Source: Streptomyces sp. NBC_00341 (GTDB taxonomy: Bacteria; Actinomycetota; Actinomycetes; Streptomycetales; Streptomycetaceae). From it: a stretch of DNA of 64,000 bases. Under the pieces are notes generated by a model. The model searched no databases and was not told the origin of the DNA. It was given only the letters and a program-made list of their open reading frames with translations. The stretch is taken from assembly GCF_041435055.1 (NCBI RefSeq), contig NZ_CP108002.1:2914001-2978000 (forward strand). Direction: 5' to 3'. The position numbers and the translations under genes are program-made. Shown piece by piece: positions 8,846-17,405 of this stretch (positions are counted from its first letter, which is position 1; every line of letters begins with the position of its first letter).

Positions 8846-9749
8846 GGGCCGGGGCGCCGAAACGGGCCAGGCAGTGCCAGACCTTCTTCAGCGACTGTGC
8901 CGCGTAGCGGCCGGTGCGGTCGGCCTCCCCGATGATCCGGGGATCGAGCAGTCCGCCCCGGGAGATCTCCACGCCGAGGTCGACGAACTCCTGCCCCCGG
9001 TAGTCCGCGTGGCGGCGCAGCTCCGCCACGGTCAGGCGGAACCCGCCGTGCCATTCCGTACGGCAGGGCAGCCGTCGCGCGGCCTCCTCGACGGCGGTGC
9101 CCCGGAAGCTCGGGTCGAGGACCAGCGCCTCCGGATGGCGGTCGAGCAGGACCGGGCCGTGCACCTGCGCCTCGATGTAGTCGTCGAGCGCGTCCCGGCT
9201 GTCGGACTCCGCGCGTTCGATGAGGTTCATCCGGCCGGCGACGCCGAAGTCCGAGGGCTCGGCGGCGCTGTCCGGGTAGCAGAAGGTGGCCCGCTCAAGC
9301 GCCTGCGCGGTCAGCCTGAAGTGCGCCGACCCGAACCGTGGCGCCGCCCCGGTCTCCTGACGCCGGAAGTTCAACGCCCCGTACACCGGCCGCTGCTCGC
9401 CGGGCACGCCGTCGTACGCGCCGCCGAAGATCCGGCTCTCCCAGCGCCACCGGTCGCCGCCCGGATGGGCGGTCAGCCCGCCGTTGCTGGTGCCGGTGAC
9501 GAACTGCGAACGGTAGACGCCGTCCTGGGCGAGCGCGGCCAGGATCGGGCGGCCGCCCGCCATCCGGTCCGGGTGGAAGTTCAGCGTGAGCGGTACGGAG
9601 CGGTCCAGCGGCTGCCCGGAGGAGAGGGAGGCCACATGGCTCAGGGCACGCGCCTGCGCCGAGCCCGGCGGACAGGAGCCGAGGGAATGCGGAGAGGAGC
9701 CGAGGGAGAAGGAGGGTATGGGGTACGGGGGCGGGGAGTCGACGGTCAC
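8829..9749 (-). CDS. DUF3626 domain-containing protein
   Basis: A protein of about 306 residues. The core begins VPLTLNFHPDRMAGGRPILAALAQDG and continues with QFVTGTSNGGLTAHPGGDRWRWE, KIFG-like RIFGGAYDG, RPVYGALNFRR and GSAHFRLT, the pattern I know as DUF3626. The function of this family is not established; the conserved His, Asp, Arg and Glu residues suggest an enzyme. I take GTG 9749 as the start. TTG 9767 is also possible, and the first 50 residues are poorly conserved and Pro/Ser-rich. The gene lies 41 bp downstream of a small Cys-bearing gene on the same strand. Its last codons are duplicated just past the stop. Confidence 0.75.
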   Translation of the reverse strand: MTVDSPPPYPIPSFSLGSSPHSLGSCPPGSAQARALSHVASLSSGQPLDRSVPLTLNFHPDRMAGGRPILAALAQDGVYRSQFVTGTSNGGLTAHPGGDRWRWESRIFGGAYDGVPGEQRPVYGALNFRRQETGAAPRFGSAHFRLTAQALERATFCYPDSAAEPSDFGVAGRMNLIERAESDSRDALDDYIEAQVHGPVLLDRHPEALVLDPSFRGTAVEEAARRLPCRTEWHGGFRLTVAELRRHADYRGQEFVDLGVEISRGGLLDPRIIGEADRTGRYAAQSLKKVWHCLARFGAPARTESA

Positions 9750-9790
9750 GGGCGCAGTCTCGCGCAACGCGGCCCGCCCCTGCCTCCGGT

Positions 9791-10252
9791 TTACGAGGCG
9801 TCCGGCTCCGCAGGCCGACCGTCCTGGGTGCCCTGCGCGTCCTGGGCGTCCTGTCCGCCCTGGGTGTTCTGCCCGTCCAGCGCGACGGCCTCCGCGTCCT
9901 TCGACAGGTTCACCGCCTGGAGCAGGCTCAGGCTCCGCTCTGCCGTGCGCAGCGCCTTGACCGCGGCCACGGCACGGGGCGGGCCCTCGTACCCTGCCGA
10001 TGCCATCCTGCGCAGCGCCCAGCGGCCGCGCAGCTCCGCGTCCGGAACAGCACCGGCCTCCGCGGTGAGGGCCATGGCCCTTTCCAGGCCGGGGCGTTCC
10101 TCGGCGGGTGCGGTGTCCAGAGCCTGCCGGAGCACGGTGGTGATGTCGTCCGCCTCGCGCAGCACGAGAACGGCCATGTTCTGCTTCCCAAAACCAGTCA
10201 TGGAATGATCGTGCCCGGAGTCGGTCTCGGTATCACCGCAGTTGAGGCACAT
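9791..10252 (-). CDS. Small hypothetical protein with N-terminal CxxC
   Basis: I do not recognise this 153-residue protein. It begins MCLNCGDTETDSGHDHSM, a Cys-x-x-Cys followed by acidic and His residues that could bind a metal. An Ala/Leu/Glu-rich, probably helical middle follows (ADDITTVLRQALDTAPAEERPG, about residues 34-56), and it ends in a Gln/Asp/Gly-rich low-complexity tail with the near-repeat QDAQDAQGTQDG. An internal ATG at 10201 would remove the CxxC segment and give 136 residues; no strong ribosome binding site decides between the two. It probably shares a transcript with the DUF3626 gene. Confidence 0.5.
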   Translation of the reverse strand: MCLNCGDTETDSGHDHSMTGFGKQNMAVLVLREADDITTVLRQALDTAPAEERPGLERAMALTAEAGAVPDAELRGRWALRRMASAGYEGPPRAVAAVKALRTAERSLSLLQAVNLSKDAEAVALDGQNTQGGQDAQDAQGTQDGRPAEPDAS

Positions 10253-10303
10253 CTGAGGTGCAGATTCCGGAACACGCGGTCCCGCAGGCGCGGAGGGTGG
10301 TTT

Positions 10304-10380
10304 TGCACCAGTGCACTCCTTTCGTCACAGAGATCACTCCCTCGTCACACATATCTCCATTACGCGGGTCTTTCGTCACA
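10304..10380. promoter_or_regulatory. Palindrome and three CGTCACA repeats upstream of a small HTH gene
   Basis: The 261-bp intergenic stretch holds the palindrome TGCACCAGTGCA-like element at 10304-10315 and three same-orientation copies of CGTCACA at 10323, 10343 and 10374, spaced 20 and 31 bp (about two and three helical turns). This regular spacing suggests protein sites controlling the divergent genes at 10252 and 10514. Confidence 0.35.
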
Positions 10381-10513
10381 GGCACTCGACAGCCCCTCCC
10401 CGCCTCTCATCCCGCTCGTTCACCCGGACACAGGCTGAGTGATCGTCGGCGTCGATGCCGCAGTTCCCCCGACGGCTCCCAGGCTGCCGCTGCGGCAGAG
10501 AGAGGTGTCACCC

Positions 10514-10711
10514 ATGACGGACAGAAGGCTCTGGTCCTACAAGGACATTGCCGCTCACATCCGGGTGCAGCCGGACACCGTCCGCTCCTACCGGAAACAC
10601 GGTCTCCTTCCGCCACCGGATCACGTGGAGGGCGGCAAGCCGTACTGGTACGCGGACACCATCCGCACCTGGGTCACCACCCGCCCCGGCAACCGGGGCC
10701 GCCGTGACTGA
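10514..10711 (+). CDS. Small MerR/excisionase-like helix-turn-helix protein
   Basis: A 65-residue protein, MTDRRLWSYKDIAAHIRVQP and so on, that is almost entirely a winged-helix DNA-binding domain. SYKDIAAHIRVQPDTVRSYR is the helix-turn-helix, and KHGLLPPPDHVEGGKPYWYA resembles the wing of MerR-type and excisionase-type domains. There is no effector domain. AGAGAGG sits at a good distance before the ATG at 10514. A longer in-frame start at 10439 adds an unconvincing leader. Neighbours give no clear target; the repeats directly upstream are candidate autoregulatory sites. Freestanding domains of this kind act either as small regulators or as remnants of integrative elements, and I see no integrase nearby. 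Confidence 0.65.
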   Translation: MTDRRLWSYKDIAAHIRVQPDTVRSYRKHGLLPPPDHVEGGKPYWYADTIRTWVTTRPGNRGRRD

Positions 10712-10762
10712 CCCGCCCCGGCGCCGTCCCTACCCGGCGCCGCCCGGTTCTCCCGTCGGCGG

Positions 10763-12988
10763 CTACGTCCCGCTGGTCACTCTGTCCCGCCCGGCGGCGG
10801 GCTGCGGTATCTCCTCGGCCGCCGGCTGTGCGGGCTCTCCTTCGCTCAGGCCGAATCGGCGGTGGAACGCCCGCAGTGGTGCCGGGGCCCACCAGGTGAC
10901 CCGGCCCATCAGCTTCATCACGGACGGGACCAGCAGGCTGCGCACGACCATGGCGTCCATCAGCACGGCCAGTGCGATGCCCAGGCCCAGCATCTTGGTG
11001 TTGGTCACCCGTGAGGTGCCGATCGCGACCATCACCACCGCGAGGATCACGGCCGCCGCGGTGATCAGACCGCCGGTGTGCCGCAGTCCGAACGCGACCG
11101 AGTGCTCGTGGTCGCCGGTCCTGTCGTACTCCTCCTTGATCCGGGAGAGCAGGAACACCCCGTAGTCCATGGAGAGTCCGAAGGCGACGCAGAACATCAG
11201 CACCGGCAGTGTCGTCTCTATGTCCCCGGTGCTGGTGAAGGCGAGCGGCCCGGACAGATGCCCGTCCTGGAACACCCAGACGACGGCTCCGAACATCGCC
11301 GTGAGGCTCAGGGCGTTGAGCACGACGGCCTGGAGGGGGATCAGCACGCTTCCGGTGAGCAGGAAGACCAGCAGCAGGGTCACCACCACGATGATGCCCA
11401 CCGCCCAGGGCAGCCGGTCCGCGATGGCGGCCTTCGAATCGACCAGTACGGCGGCGGTACCGGTCACCGAGGTGTCGAAGGGGGCGGGCTCGGCCCGGAG
11501 ATCCTTCACGAGCGCCTGCGACTCCTCCCCCACCGACGCCTCCTTCGGCAGCACGTTGAAGTAGGCAGAACGTCCCTCGACGACCGGCCCTTCGACCCGC
11601 AGGGCGCCCGGGAGTGCCGCGATCCGGCTGCGGTACTCGGCGTACTGGGCCGGTGTCGCGGCCCCTTCCGCGAGGACTTCGAGGCCTCCCCCTGGACTGC
11701 CGGGGAACCCGTCCCTGATGTGTTCCTGGACCACGCGCGACTCGGCGGAGGCCGGCAGCTGGCGGTCGTCCGCGGTACCGAACCTCACCCCCAGGAAAGG
11801 CAGTCCGAGCAGCACGAGCCCCACGCTCGTAGCCACGGCGAAGAGCGGCGCCCGGCGCATCACGAGTGCGGCGAACCGTCCCCATCCCCTGCCCGGCCCA
11901 GTCGCGGCGGACGGCTCCGCACGCCCCCGGCGCAGCATCTTCCGCAGGTCCAGGGAGTTGACCCGGGGGCCGAGCAGCATCAGCGCGGCCGGCAGGAGGA
12001 TCAGCGCGGCAGCCGCGGCCAGCACCACCACCGCGATGCCCGCATAGGCGAACGAACGCAGGAAGTACTGCGGGAAGACCAGCATCGCCGCGAGCGAGAC
12101 CGCGACGGTCAGCGCGGAGAACAGGACGGTCCGCCCCGCCGTGCGCAAGGTCGTACCCACCGCCTCGCGCGTCTGCGCACCGGCCGCGAGCTCCTCGCGG
12201 AACCGGCGCACGATGAACAGGGCGTAGTCGATGGCCAGCCCCAGGCCGAGTGCGGTGGTGAGGTTCTGGGCGAAGACCGAGACATCGGTGAGTTCGGTGA
12301 TGCCGCGCAGCACGGCGTTGGTGCCCAGGATCGCGACGATGCCGACCCCCAGCGGCAGCAGAGCGGCGATCGCGCTGCCGAAGACCATGACGAGCAGTAC
12401 GAGCGTGACCGGCAGGGCGATCATCTCGGCCCGCAGCAGATCGTCCTGGATGATCGTCTGCATCTCGTGGCGTACCGCGACGGGCCCACCGACCGAGACC
12501 TCCACCGGTCCGTGCGCACCGCGGTACTTCGGGGCCAGCCGGTCCAGGACCTCCCCCGCCGCCTTCTCGTCGCCCTCGATCCGGGCCGCGATCAGCGCCT
12601 CCCGCCCGTCCTCCGCACGCAGGGCGGGCGTCTTGCTCTGCCAGTAGGAGCCGACGCCCGTGACGTCCTTCTCGCCTGCCAGCCGCTCGGTGAGGCGCGC
12701 CGCCTCCGCGGCGACGGCCGGATCGTCGACGGAGACGCCGCCGCTGTCGAGGAGCAGCAGCAGATTCGGCTGGGACGCCGGGAACTCGCGCTCCAGGGCC
12801 TTGGTCGTATAGGTCGATTCGGCGTTCGGGGACTCCCAGCCGCCGCTGCCCATCCGGTCCGCGACCCCGCTGCCGGCGAAGACCGCGAGCGCCGTGATCA
12901 CGAGGGCCGCCAGCAGCGCGAGCCGTGGCCGCGCGGTGACGAAGCGGGTCCAGCCCCCGATGCGCTCCGAGCCGTTGACGTGAGGCAT
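10763..12988 (-). CDS. MMPL/RND-family membrane exporter
   Basis: A 741-residue transporter with the two-fold repeat typical of MMPL proteins: one membrane helix near the N-terminus (about 18-40), a large outside loop, a bundle of helices, then the same again. The proton-relay motifs with Asp-Tyr pairs are present in both halves, LGLAIDYALFIVRRFREE at about residue 250 and LSMDYGVFLLSRIKEEYD at about 605. In actinomycetes this family exports lipids, siderophores or antibiotics; the substrate here is unknown. ATG 12988 follows GGGGA at a good distance; the frame is open further upstream without a better site. It is divergent from a TetR regulator across a double operator, implying inducible, drug- or lipid-responsive expression. 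Confidence 0.85.
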   Translation of the reverse strand: MPHVNGSERIGGWTRFVTARPRLALLAALVITALAVFAGSGVADRMGSGGWESPNAESTYTTKALEREFPASQPNLLLLLDSGGVSVDDPAVAAEAARLTERLAGEKDVTGVGSYWQSKTPALRAEDGREALIAARIEGDEKAAGEVLDRLAPKYRGAHGPVEVSVGGPVAVRHEMQTIIQDDLLRAEMIALPVTLVLLVMVFGSAIAALLPLGVGIVAILGTNAVLRGITELTDVSVFAQNLTTALGLGLAIDYALFIVRRFREELAAGAQTREAVGTTLRTAGRTVLFSALTVAVSLAAMLVFPQYFLRSFAYAGIAVVVLAAAAALILLPAALMLLGPRVNSLDLRKMLRRGRAEPSAATGPGRGWGRFAALVMRRAPLFAVATSVGLVLLGLPFLGVRFGTADDRQLPASAESRVVQEHIRDGFPGSPGGGLEVLAEGAATPAQYAEYRSRIAALPGALRVEGPVVEGRSAYFNVLPKEASVGEESQALVKDLRAEPAPFDTSVTGTAAVLVDSKAAIADRLPWAVGIIVVVTLLLVFLLTGSVLIPLQAVVLNALSLTAMFGAVVWVFQDGHLSGPLAFTSTGDIETTLPVLMFCVAFGLSMDYGVFLLSRIKEEYDRTGDHEHSVAFGLRHTGGLITAAAVILAVVMVAIGTSRVTNTKMLGLGIALAVLMDAMVVRSLLVPSVMKLMGRVTWWAPAPLRAFHRRFGLSEGEPAQPAAEEIPQPAAGRDRVTSGT

Positions 12989-13083
12989 GGTGCCGTGTCC
13001 CCTTTTCCCCCGGATCCAGGCACCCGGGCGGCAGCGCGAGGCGGCTGCGCAGGGCAGCATGGATCAGTCGTTGCCACATACAC

Positions 13084-13144
13084 TGGCAAACACGAGCCAT
13101 CGCTCGCGTTCCACAAGAATGCGAGCGGCCACTCGTGTTTGTCA
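13084..13144. promoter_or_regulatory. Double operator (large interrupted palindrome) for the TetR regulator at 13172
   Basis: CAAACACGAG (13087-13096) plus CGCTCGC (13101-13107) are mirrored exactly by GCGAGCG (13121-13127) plus CTCGTGTTTG (13132-13141), centred at 13114. Each half is itself an imperfect palindrome (CGAGC-CATC-GCTCG and CGAG-CGGCCA-CTCG), so the structure reads as two adjacent TetR operators. It lies between the divergent MMPL and TetR starts. Confidence 0.7.
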
Positions 13145-13171
13145 ACCGCACACGAAAGCTGGGGATACACC

Positions 13172-13795
13172 GTGTCGGAGTCCGGACCCGCCGCCGCCCG
13201 CCCACGCCGCCGCCAGGCCCGCGGCGAGGCCCGCATCGCCCAGCTCCTCAGGGCCGCCTCCAGCGTGTTCTGCGCGAGCGGCTACACCGCGGCGAGCACC
13301 AACGCCATCGCCCGGGAGGCCGGGGTCTCGCCGGGCACGCTCTACCAGTTCTTCCCCAACAAGGAGGCCATCGCGGTCGAGCTGGGCGACCGGCTCCTGA
13401 GCCGCTGGCAGGAGACGTACGGAGCCGCGTTCCTCCCGAACCACTTCGAACTCCCGCTGGACCGGTTGCTCGACGCCATCCTCGACCCGCTCATCGAGTT
13501 CAACTGCGAGAACCCGGCCTTCACGGTCCTGATGCACGGCTCCGAGATCCCCGGCACGATCACGCAGGACCACGACGCCATCCACACGGCGATGCTGACC
13601 CGGGTCGAGACGATCCTCGCCGGCTACCTCCCGAGCGCCCCTTCCGCCGACCTCACCCGCGTCGCCGCGATGCTCTTCGCCCTCTTCAAGGCGGGGCTGG
13701 ACGTGATCATGGCGCACGAGGGCGAGGAGCGGGCGGCGTACACCAAGGAGCTCAAGACGGCCCTCTTCCGCTACCTCGAACCGATGGTCTGCTAG
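13172..13795 (+). CDS. TetR/AcrR family transcriptional regulator
   Basis: A 207-residue regulator. After an Arg-rich tail it has the TetR DNA-binding domain: ARIAQLLRAASSVFCASGYT (helix 1), STNAIAREAGVSPGTLYQFF as the helix-turn-helix, then PNKEAIAVELGDRLL. The rest is a helical ligand-binding domain typical of the family. The GTG at 13172 follows AGCTGGGGA. The frame stays open far upstream, but that part is antisense to the MMPL gene. Its likely target is the divergent MMPL exporter, and it probably represses its own promoter through the double operator at 13084-13144. Confidence 0.85.
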   Translation: MSESGPAAARPRRRQARGEARIAQLLRAASSVFCASGYTAASTNAIAREAGVSPGTLYQFFPNKEAIAVELGDRLLSRWQETYGAAFLPNHFELPLDRLLDAILDPLIEFNCENPAFTVLMHGSEIPGTITQDHDAIHTAMLTRVETILAGYLPSAPSADLTRVAAMLFALFKAGLDVIMAHEGEERAAYTKELKTALFRYLEPMVC

Positions 13796-13896
13796 ACCGG
13801 CCCCACCAGCACACCCACCGCCGCACCCATCACCGGGCCCATCGCCGCGCCCCCGCCTCCCCTAATGGCCGCCGGCGGCTCGCGCCGCTCGCATTC

Positions 13897-13916
13897 ATAC
13901 CCCCTAGGGGTATAGT
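13897..13916 (+). promoter_or_regulatory. CsoR-type copper operator overlapping the copZ promoter
   Basis: ATACCCCCTAGGGGTAT (13897-13913) matches the G/C-tract, A/T-flanked operator of CsoR copper sensors in Streptomyces. Its end overlaps a good -10 box, TATAGT (13911-13916), so bound CsoR would block RNA polymerase until Cu(I) releases it. No csoR gene is in the window. Confidence 0.75.
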
Positions 13917-13918
13917 GT

Positions 13919-13981
13919 GGTGGGTGTGGAGGCGCACCGGCCTTCCCGGAACCCTCCCGGGCGCCAGCCTCCACACCCACC
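13919..13981 (+). promoter_or_regulatory. Long 5' leader hairpin of copZ
   Basis: GGTGGGTGTGGAGGC (13919-13933) pairs perfectly with GCCTCCACACCCACC (13967-13981), with a small inner stem CCCGG/CCGGG. Transcription from TATAGT should start near 13922, placing this stem at or very near the 5' end of the message, 27 bases before the copZ ATG. It could protect the transcript or affect its translation. Confidence 0.5.
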
Positions 13982-14007
13982 ATGTGCCCGTCGAAGAGGA
14001 GAAAACG

Positions 14008-14328
14008 ATGACCGCCGAGACCCAGCTCCCCCAGGCGAACGGCCAGGCGACCGGCTCCTGCTGCTCCCCCAGCGGCTCCTGCCACGACGGCGCGAGCGCC
14101 GACGCGAAGCAGGGCGGCGTGACCACGGTCTACCAGGTCACCGGCATGACCTGCGGACACTGCGAGGGCGCCGTTTCCGAGGAGATCTCCGGAATCGAGG
14201 GCGTCACCTCGGTGAAGGCGGTGGCGTCCACCGGCCAGGTGACGGTGACCTCCCAGGCACCGCTGGACGAGGACGCCGTACGCGCCGCCGTCGACGAGGC
14301 CGGTTACGAGCTCGCCGGCCGGGCCTGA
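14008..14328 (+). CDS. copZ: Copper chaperone (heavy-metal-associated domain), CopZ-like
   Basis: A 106-residue protein whose second half is one HMA domain (about 38-103) with the Cu(I)-binding motif GMTCGHC at 46-52 and the usual [17 protein letters not shown] strand. It would carry Cu(I) to the exporter encoded next. Before the domain is a Cys/His-rich tail, [13 protein letters not shown] (16-28), that CopZ proteins normally lack and that could bind extra metal. The start ATG follows GAAGAGGAG. The gene is first in the copZ-copA unit, with 112 bp between them, and lies under a CsoR-type operator. Confidence 0.88.
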   Translation: MTAETQLPQANGQATGSCCSPSGSCHDGASADAKQGGVTTVYQVTGMTCGHCEGAVSEEISGIEGVTSVKAVASTGQVTVTSQAPLDEDAVRAAVDEAGYELAGRA

Positions 14329-14440
14329 CCGCCAAAAGCCCCACGCTCCACTCCACCCGCATCACCCCTTCGCCGCCGGGCCGGACCGACCAGCAGATAC
14401 TGGTGGAGTACGGCCCGGTCGGCGTTTCAGGAGTTCGGAC

Positions 14441-16888
14441 ATGCACAGCGCGACAGAGACCGAAGCCCCGGCAGCGGAGAGCTCGGAGGCCGAGTTCATG
14501 ATCGGCGGGATGACCTGCGCCTCCTGCGCGGCCCGCGTCGAGAAGAAGCTGAACCGGATGGACGGGGTCACCGCCACCGTCAACTACGCCACCGAGAAGG
14601 CCCGGGTCCGCTACGGCCCGGAGACCGGCGTCGCGGATCTGATCGCGACCGTCCGGAAGACGGGCTACACGGCGGAACCGGTCCACCGCCCCGCACCGAC
14701 CCCGACCCCGACCCCAACCAAAGCACCGACCACGGCCCCGGCCCCGAGCCAAGAGACACCGCGGACGCCCGAGACAGCCAAGACACCTGAGACGCCTGAG
14801 ACGCCTGAGACGCCCACGCCCCCGGACCCTGCAGACGTCCCCGACAACTCCACCGCCTCCGACCCCGACACCACCCCCGGCCCCGGCCCCGGCCCCGATC
14901 ACGATCCCAGCCCCGACACCGCCCTCGCCTCGCTGCGTCAGCGGCTCGTCGTGTCGGCCGTCCTCGCCGTCCCCGTCGTCCTGCTCGCGATGATCCCGGC
15001 CCTCCAGTTCGACAACTGGCAGTGGCTCTCGCTCACCCTGGCCGCCCCCGTCGTCGTCTGGGGCGGGCTGCCCTTCCACCGGGCCACCTGGACGAACCTC
15101 CGGCACGGCGCGGCCACCATGGACACCCTCGTCTCGGTGGGCACCCTCGCGGCCTTCGGCTGGTCGCTCTGGGCGCTGTTCCTCGGTGACGCCGGAATGC
15201 CCGGCATGCGGCACGGCTTCGACTTCACGGTCTCGCGCACGGAAGGCTCCTCCACGATCTACCTGGAGGTGGCCGCCGGAGTCATCACGTTCATCCTGCT
15301 GGGCCGCTACCTGGAGGCGAGGTCTAAGCGGAAGGCCGGTTCCGCCCTGCGGGCCCTGATGCACCTGGGCGCCAGGGACGTCGCGGTGCTGCGCGACGGC
15401 ACCGAGGTACGCGTCCCGGTCGCCCGGCTCGCGGTCGGTGACCGCTTCGTGGTCCGGCCCGGCGAGAAGGTCGCCACCGACGGCACGGTCGTCGAGGGCG
15501 CCTCCGCGGTGGACGCGTCCATGCTCACCGGCGAATCCGTCCCGGTGGACGTGGTGGCCGGGGACTCCGTCACCGGCGCCACCGTGAACGTCTCCGGCCG
15601 GCTCGTCGTCGAGGCCACCAAGGTCGGCGCCGACACCCAGCTGGCCCGGATGGCCCGGCTCGTCGAGGACGCGCAGAACGGCAAGGCCGAGGTGCAGCGG
15701 CTCGCGGACCGGATCTCGGCGGTGTTCGTCCCCGTGGTCATGCTGATCGCCCTGGTCACCCTGATCGCCTGGCTGCTGGCCACGGACGACGTGACGGCCG
15801 CTTTCACCGCCGCCGTCGCCGTACTGATCATCGCCTGCCCCTGCGCCCTCGGCCTGGCGACCCCCACCGCCCTCATGGTCGGCACCGGACGCGGCGCCCA
15901 GCTCGGCATCCTCATCAAGGGCCCCGAAGTCCTGGAGACCACCCGCCGCGTCGACACCATCGTCCTCGACAAGACCGGCACCGTCACCACCGGCAAAATG
16001 ACCCTCCAGACCGTCCACACCACCCCCGGCACCACAGAAACCGACATCCTGCGCCTCGCCGGAGCACTGGAACACGCCTCCGAACACCCCATCGCCCAAG
16101 CCGTCGCCACCGGAGCCACCGAACGCACCACCACCCCCCTCCCCACCCCCGAGGACTTCAGCAACATCCCCGGCCTCGGCGTCCAGGGCGCCATCGAGGG
16201 GTACAAGGTGCTCGTCGGCCGCCCGCGGCTGCTCACCGAAGCCGGAATCGGCCTTCCGGATGTGCTGACCGCGGCTCTGACCGAAGCGGCCGCGCAGGGA
16301 CGTACGGCAGTTGCCGTCGCCTGGGACGGTGAGGCGCGGGGCGTCCTCGAAGTCGCCGACGCGGTCAAGGAATCCAGCGCGGCGGCCGTCGCGGACCTCC
16401 GCGCACTCGGCCTGACACCGGTCCTGCTGACCGGCGACAACCGCGCGGTGGCTGAGTCCGTGGCCCGCGCGGTCGGGATCAACGAGGTACGGGCCGAGGT
16501 GCTTCCCGAGGAAAAGGCGCACGTCATCGAGGGGTTGCAGGCCGAGGGACGTGTGGTCGCGATGGTCGGGGACGGGGTCAATGACGCCGCCGCACTGGCC
16601 ACCGCCGATCTCGGTCTGGCGATGGGAACCGGCACGGACGCGGCGATCGAGGCGAGCGATCTGACGCTGGTTCGTGGAGATCTCAAGGTGGCCGCCGATG
16701 CCATCCGGCTCTCACGGCGTACTCTGGCCACCATCAGGGGCAACCTTTTCTGGGCATTCGGTTACAACGTTGCTGCTCTACCCCTTGCGGCATTTGGCCT
16801 GCTCAACCCTATGATTGCAGGAGCGGCGATGGCGTTGTCATCAGTCTTCGTCGTAACGAACAGCCTGCGCTTGCGGTCCTTCACGTAA
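14441..16888 (+). CDS. copA: Copper-exporting P1B-type ATPase CopA
   Basis: An 815-residue Cu(I)-translocating P-type ATPase. In order: one HMA domain with MTCASC (24-29), a low-complexity linker (81-160), membrane helices, the actuator motif LTGESVPVD, the transmembrane CPC motif (C466-P-C468), the phosphorylation motif DKTGT (D510) with TVTTGKM, the HP dipeptide in ASEHPIAQ, and GDGVND (710-715) before the last helices. It pumps copper out of the cytoplasm. The linker is odd: about 80 residues almost entirely of Pro, Thr, Glu and Asp with tandem TPE units, far longer than usual. AGGAG precedes the ATG. It is probably co-transcribed with copZ under CsoR control. Confidence 0.93.
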   Translation: MHSATETEAPAAESSEAEFMIGGMTCASCAARVEKKLNRMDGVTATVNYATEKARVRYGPETGVADLIATVRKTGYTAEPVHRPAPTPTPTPTKAPTTAPAPSQETPRTPETAKTPETPETPETPTPPDPADVPDNSTASDPDTTPGPGPGPDHDPSPDTALASLRQRLVVSAVLAVPVVLLAMIPALQFDNWQWLSLTLAAPVVVWGGLPFHRATWTNLRHGAATMDTLVSVGTLAAFGWSLWALFLGDAGMPGMRHGFDFTVSRTEGSSTIYLEVAAGVITFILLGRYLEARSKRKAGSALRALMHLGARDVAVLRDGTEVRVPVARLAVGDRFVVRPGEKVATDGTVVEGASAVDASMLTGESVPVDVVAGDSVTGATVNVSGRLVVEATKVGADTQLARMARLVEDAQNGKAEVQRLADRISAVFVPVVMLIALVTLIAWLLATDDVTAAFTAAVAVLIIACPCALGLATPTALMVGTGRGAQLGILIKGPEVLETTRRVDTIVLDKTGTVTTGKMTLQTVHTTPGTTETDILRLAGALEHASEHPIAQAVATGATERTTTPLPTPEDFSNIPGLGVQGAIEGYKVLVGRPRLLTEAGIGLPDVLTAALTEAAAQGRTAVAVAWDGEARGVLEVADAVKESSAAAVADLRALGLTPVLLTGDNRAVAESVARAVGINEVRAEVLPEEKAHVIEGLQAEGRVVAMVGDGVNDAAALATADLGLAMGTGTDAAIEASDLTLVRGDLKVAADAIRLSRRTLATIRGNLFWAFGYNVAALPLAAFGLLNPMIAGAAMALSSVFVVTNSLRLRSFT

Positions 16889-17405
16889 CGTCCACAAAGA
16901 GATCTAGATCACACCGATTCAGGGGTAACCATTCGGTGGGTTCGCGAGTCTAAGAGTGCGATGCCAAAGGATGTCTTGGGGGACGTCCGACGGAGGGTCT
17001 TGGGGGACGCTCCGGGCAAGCGTTGGCCGGGGCACGTGCACCGGGGAGCTTTGAGCGGCCCTCCCGTCGGTACGTACCCCGGCAGACCGCCGGCAGGCAG
17101 GCTGTACAAGAGGTAAGCGCAGGACACGCAGTACCCGAGGAACCCAGGAGCTTCGGCTCCCACTGAACGCCCGGCCGGATCCCGTGGGGGGAATCCGCTC
17201 CGGGATATGGGAAGCGCCTCGCTGTCGGCCCGTGGGGGGATCGACGGCGGGGCGCTTCTCGCATGTACGGCCGGGCCCGCACGCCGTCCCGCCCAGCCCG
17301 GAAAAGCAGATCGCCCCGGACACCGCGCTCTGTGCGAAAGCGCGGCAGTCGGGGCGAAGGCAACCGGCCGGGAGGGCCGGGGGTGAGGCAGGGGTGGTCC
17401 GGGGC
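16889..17405. other. 517-bp gap between copA and citrate synthase, with repeats and hairpins
   Basis: No convincing gene. The sequence holds two direct copies of GTCTTGGGGGACG (16973 and 16997), a UUCG-capped hairpin GGAGC-TTCG-GCTCC (17147-17160), and hairpins near the citrate synthase end described separately. A plus-strand reading frame of 51 codons (ATG 16961 to TAA 17114-17116, starting MPKDVLGDVRRRVLGDAPGK) spans the direct repeats. It lacks a good ribosome binding site and its third codon positions are less GC-rich than in neighbouring genes, so I do not call it. Minus-strand frames here look non-coding. The stretch may encode a structured RNA or be decayed sequence. Confidence 0.4.
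17312..17380 (-). terminator. Terminator hairpins downstream of citrate synthase
   Basis: CGCCCCG (17312-17318) and CCGCGCT (17323-17329) pair with AGCGCGG (17339-17345) and CGGGGCG (17350-17356), sharing one centre at 17334. A second short hairpin, CCGGCC-loop-GGCCGG, lies at 17364-17380. Both lie 25-95 bases past the citrate synthase stop and are placed to end its transcript. Confidence 0.65.

Noticed and set aside
16889..17405. c-di-AMP (ydaO) or cobalamin riboswitch
   Set aside because: Stretches such as GAGGAACCCA and GGGGGGAATCC recall these classes, but the full conserved pattern is absent and no gene lies downstream in the right direction.
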